Below are positions 60,001 through 64,000 of a stretch of DNA of 64,000 nucleotides, piece after piece. Position numbers and translations under genes: made by a program. Every line of letters starts with the position of its first letter. Position 1 is the stretch's first letter. The notes under the pieces are model-generated. The model was given only the letters and a program-made list of their open reading frames with translations. It searched no databases and had not been told where the DNA came from. Origin of the DNA: Phoronis australis (Eukaryota; Phoronida; Phoronidae); assembly GCA_002633005.1 (NCBI GenBank), contig NMRA01000438.1, forward strand, positions 8,867 through 72,866. Direction: 5' to 3'.

Positions 60001-63000
60001 TAAGAAATAATTGCAGGCGGTCTGGTACACGTTGTACCGGAGGTGCACAGGGCGCGCATGTGGGTCCATGGCACTGATTACGTGGAACCATTTTAATGCT
60101 GCTTTAAATATTTGTTAAAACCGAACTGAGGAGCTTGAGACCTGACCCCAGGGTCTAGCAAAGTGACCCAGTGGAACATGAACCCTCAATCTTGAGTAAA
60201 GGAAGTGGGCACTTATCCCACTAGGCCACATTGCCTCCTTTCAAAAAAATTCATTTCCCCTTGATGAACAAACTGTCCTGTAGTGTCCTGTTGTCCTCCT
60301 TAACACTATGTGGTAGCCCGAGTCCATGATTAGTGCTGCTTTCTGTGACCAAGCCGTAATATGAGGTGGTGTTTTTTAAATTATAGAATTTGTTCTCTGT
60401 TTTAAGCAGCATATGCAACACTTTTAGAAACACTCGAGAACTTAAGATGCTTCGCAGTATTAATAAAGTTACAAATTTCGAGTTCAAATAACTCAAATTT
60501 GTTGAGGTTGACCTGGTTCTAGAATGAGGTCGTACACCGCTGGGGGCTGTAACCCTTGATCCCTCTTCAAATTGGAGTGTCTGGTTCTAATGTAGACGGC
60601 CTCCTTGACCTTCTTTGACGAGGAGAGAGAGGGCGGAAACGCCTGACTCACCAGACTGGCAATGATTTTCAGTTAGTGATTTACCTATTGAACAATTAAA
60701 CACAGTGTTCCACCCCAAAACATGAATCAGATCACTGGGTTGCACTAAAACCGTAGTCTCTTTGAATACTTGTCAACAGATTTCGCGTACATCTCGTAAT
60801 ATTGGACTGTCTTTTGTTTATTAAGTGTCGTAACCAAACGTGCCGTCTTACGGAAGAGTTGGATCAAGAGGCACGTGAACAGGAAGTGGCGGCGAGANNN
60901 NNNNNNNNNNNNNNNNNNNNNNNNNNNNNNNNNNNNNNNNNNNNNNNNNNNNNNNNNNNNNNNNNNNNNNNNNNNNNNNNNNNNNNNNNNNNNNNNNNNN
61001 NNNNNNNNNNNNNNNNNNNNNNNNNNNNNNNNNNNNNNNNNNNNNNNNNNNNNNNNNNNNNNNNNNNNNNNNNNNNNNNNNNNNNNNNNNNNNNNNNNNN
61101 NNNNNNNNNNNNNNNNNNNNNNNNNNNNNNNNNNNNNNNNNNNNNNNNNNNNNNNNNNNNNNNNNNNNNNNNNNNNNNNNNNNNNNNNNNNNNNNNNNNN
61201 NNNNNNNNNNNNNNNNNNNNNNNNNNNNNNNNNNNNNNNNNNNNNNNNNNNNNNNGAGGAGGAGGCTAAAATCGTGGAAAAGGTGGAACACCTGAAGAAG
61301 AAGGTGGAACTGGCTGAAACACAAGCAGAGATGGACGCCAAGGTGCTGGCACAAGTCGATAATGAGGTATTGCTGTTACTGATGAGTGTCGTGTTAAGGG
61401 TGTGTAGTACTGCTAGAAAAATAAAGTATCATATTTATTAGGTAAACATATGGTGCAGTCGACTTCCTATTTGAACCTGCTTTTTTACACTATGAGCAGT
61501 GAAACATGTCTCAGATTTTTTATAGGCTGTCAAACACAGAAATCAGTAATCAAAACAAAACCTCGGGTTTCTGTCTATCTTTTAATGCAATACAGTTCAA
61601 TGTTTCCTTAGCCATGCACCGTAAAATAGCTGTATGCGAATCTATCTACATGCTCAAGAACTCAAAATTGACAGAGTGTCTGCAGTTAAATGATGGGAAA
61701 ATTGTCGATGGAGATCTGTGACTTCTTGAAAATGCTTATCTCAGCTAACTTTTGTGTTTGGCACACAAATAATGCACTTAATCAAGGGTATTTAGAATCC
61801 TTATTTCATGCAATATGTGAATATTGCATTTTAAAAAATCCAGGCTAGTTATAGTTTGTGTTACCTCTAGGTAATAGGTCACTTAAACTGAGAACCAGTT
61901 TGATGCTGGTTATGAGATGAAGATAACTGGTTCTCAAAATGCGGACCACTGCACATGACTACTACTGTACCTGTGGGTAAACAGGTGTAATGTGTTCTTC
62001 AGATTACACAGCAAGAATGCCAGTTGGAACACAAGAATCAGGAAGCAAGTCAGCTAGAGGGTGCTATAAAGCAGGCCAACTTACAGACATTTTCTAAAGT
62101 CAAGCCGGAGAAACAGGACAAAGGTCAGGGGTCACCTGCATAGTTAATCCATTGCTGCACTAGATTCCTTTATAGGCAGCGTTCAAATTTGAGCGTTTTT
62201 TTTTTTGCGACAACGTCGGAAGTTTATTAAGACAGGTATAAACTTCAACAGTGGTATTGTTGATTTATTGATCACCAGGGTCCACTAATAATTTATGTAA
62301 ACTTAAGTAGACATGAACAGGTTGAGGGAAAGAGGTAACAAAATAAGGTGTGAAAAACAATGAAATTTACAATAAAAAATAATAGTACAAGCAATAGCTG
62401 TGGTGTTGCCCTCTGCCAAGTAAATTGTTGAACATCTTCCATGCATGTGATAGGTAAAAATAATTATATTATTTATTGTTTATGAACACCTAAAATAGTC
62501 ATACTTTGAAGTCACACAATTCTTCGCTATTGGCTGAACAGATGTCGATCTTCACATTTTACTTAAGATACCTGTATTTACCTTAAGCTGCAGTTTCATG
62601 ACATTTGATTCAATTGAGCACAAGAAGGTTTGTATTAAGTTAGTGGACATGTCTCCTCATAGACACAATTTTGATCAGTTGTAAGAAATAAAACCAAAAA
62701 ATATACACGCTTGGTATTTGGCCGTATTCCTGTATTTCTTGTGCAGTTGATAAAAGTACATATACCTCGAGATTTGCCTCATTTCCCATTACAATCTGTG
62801 CAAGATCCTTTGTTGGTGAAATGATTTCTGAGCTGTTATCCTGGACTGCAAGAAAATGAAATGGACCGCAGTGATTTTTTAAAACTGGTCCATGCGATGC
62901 TGTTATAAGGAAGTGTAGGGCAACCGCTGAAGGCCACACTGGTTGTAGACTGTGGGCACCTTAGGTGTAGTAGGTTCTCAAACAGATTATTTTGAACCCT

Positions 63001-64000
63001 GTGGAACAAACTGGAAGGGATTTCCCACATGACCAGTCTACTGTTGTATTGGCATCCTAAACTTTCCTATTTTTAGCGTTATCAAAGCAATTTATAGTCG
63101 ATTTAACATCATGGTGAAAGTGGCTGTGGTTTGGGAAGCATGCTATAACAATAAACATCAATGTTTCATTGATTATTTTTGCACTGAGAAAATGCTTAGC
63201 AATAATTTTTTTGTCAAAACACTGTGGTCTACTAGTATGGTTAATCGATGGGTGGAGGTTATCGGCGCTTATTGTCCAAACTAAAATAAAACAAATGTGC
63301 AATCGCCTTTTTAATCAAAGATAAATGAAAGACACCTCAAAATGTTAAATTTAAGAAACACAGACCTTTAATTAGTTGAATACATGTAAGCATCTACAGT
63401 TTCGTGATGATGAGTCGGGTTCATGATATTAAGAATTTGCTCCATGGCTCATATGCCCAAAGGGAGGCTAAAGGAGAAAGGAGGGATGGAAACCATTGAC
63501 TCTTATCGCCACCTGGCTGCAGTGTAGTGTACTTCTTTGCAGTAGTTGGAGTAAGTGAGAATGGTCGACTTGGTGAATAGACCCTTTTATAATATATGTG
63601 ATTAGTTTCTAGGTGTTTAAAACAAACAAGAATTTACCTTCTCCTCTAGAGGTCACTAGTATCCAGTAATGATCAGTCGCCATATTGCTATCTAAAAGTT
63701 TCCCATGCCAAATGTAGCCAGGGCTTCATACACAGGCTTGTTGGCATAGATATGCAGATATATTGTGTAAATATTAGAAAATCATATTTTAGAAACACGA
63801 TCAAAATTGAAAGCTCAATGGCTTTGCAACTGTCATAGTTAAAGGAGCAAAAGTTTGTGCCCAAATCCTACTGGCTTCTAGCAAGTTTCTGTGTTGAGAA
63901 TTTTTGGCCACAATAGGTATATAAAATAATTCTGATTGACTTACATTTCCAGACGAAAAGACCACCCGCACATCTACGTCTCCAGGCTCATCCAAGATAG
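57100..64000 (+). CDS. RASSF8: RASSF7/8-type Ras-association protein (3' partial, gapped)
   Basis: Exons: 57091-58309 (ATG 57100), 59281-59516, 60826-gap (60898-61255), post-gap to 61366, 62003-62123, and 63953 onward. Phases match at each visible join (1, 0, 0, 1). Start [19 protein letters not shown] is the first strand of the RA domain; residues 1-80 also hold [31 protein letters not shown] and [12 protein letters not shown], all close to vertebrate RASSF8. Residues 83-350 are a long disordered, Ser/Pro/Arg-rich linker, longer than in vertebrates. Then come coiled coils ([50 protein letters not shown]). RASSF7/8 proteins act at adherens junctions and centrosomes and bind ASPP-type partners. 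The 62123 donor (AAAG|GTCAGG) is weak; reading through meets a stop at 62142-62144, a possible shorter isoform. Confidence 0.88.
60135..60238 (-). mobile_element. tRNA-derived SINE fragment
   Basis: On minus, GGCAATGTGGCCTAGTGGG contains an exact A-box (TGGCCTAGTGGG). GGTTCATGTTCC, about 40 nt later, is B-box-like. Ends do not form an acceptor stem. It lies in a RASSF8 intron. Confidence 0.6.
60898..61255. other. Assembly gap (358 N)
   Basis: Unknown bases. The gap starts inside a RASSF8 coiled-coil exon ([17 protein letters not shown]) and ends in coding sequence ([16 protein letters not shown]). It therefore hides either the middle of one exon or an intron with two exon edges. Confidence 0.99.
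61890..61935 (-). repeat. 46-bp dispersed hairpin, copy D
   Basis: Exactly 46 bp; its reverse complement begins GAGAACCAGTTATCTTCATC and aligns to copy A. It lies 67 bp before the RASSF8 exon at 62003. Confidence 0.92.

Noticed and set aside
1-64000. CRISPR arrays, operons, Shine-Dalgarno sites, rRNA and intact tRNA genes
   Set aside because: The DNA is clearly eukaryotic with spliced genes; tandem repeats lack spacer structure, and the tRNA-like segments lack acceptor stems.

Overview
This is AT-rich eukaryotic genomic DNA from an invertebrate animal, with a 358-base assembly gap. Genes are split by GT-AG introns, most of them in phase 1, 0 or 2 exactly as needed to keep reading frames. The gene set is animal: an immunoglobulin-superfamily receptor, a C22orf39/UPF0545 homologue and a RASSF7/8 homologue. 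The many non-vertebrate repeat families suggest a marine invertebrate, perhaps a deuterostome such as a hemichordate or amphioxus. The species cannot be fixed by eye.

Layout. 1-1.5 kb: a degenerate satellite-like repeat. 3.2-16.1 kb (+): eight exons of a transmembrane Ig receptor with three Ig domains, one membrane helix and a cytoplasmic tail carrying one ITIM-type and one ITSM-type tyrosine motif; the 5' exons (signal peptide) are not seen. Its introns hold further copies of the satellite-like element, a perfect 80-bp foldback, a tRNA-derived SINE and a 903-bp TTAA-flanked element with THAP/Kolobok-like coding relics. 16.3-21.4 kb: no confident gene. 21.5-22.8 kb (-): two exons of a C22orf39 (UPF0545) homologue with a twin CX9C pattern. 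25.2-30.4 kb (-): an intron-containing transposase-like gene (about 1,010 residues, hAT-like D-D-E spacing, C-terminal Tudor/chromo-like module), several small 5' exons made by tandem duplication, and an upstream 145-residue Ser-rich ORF. 30.8-32.0 kb: a probable divergent promoter region with a candidate non-coding first exon. 32-57 kb: probably one large intron, filled with small inverted-repeat elements. 57.1 kb to the end (+): RASSF7/8 homologue (N-terminal RA domain, long disordered linker, coiled coils), interrupted by the gap and continuing past the window.

Most striking structure: (i) an invertebrate Ig receptor with paired ITIM/ITSM motifs; (ii) a repeat with a period near 145 bp in which every monomer ends in a sequence resembling the CTCF core motif; (iii) four dispersed copies of an exactly 46-bp hairpin, one lying in the receptor 3' UTR between stop codon and poly(A) signal; (iv) the transposase-like gene with duplicated 5' exons, a companion ORF and three 3' UTR stem-loops. 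Exon joins were inferred by splice-site and phase matching, without transcript data.
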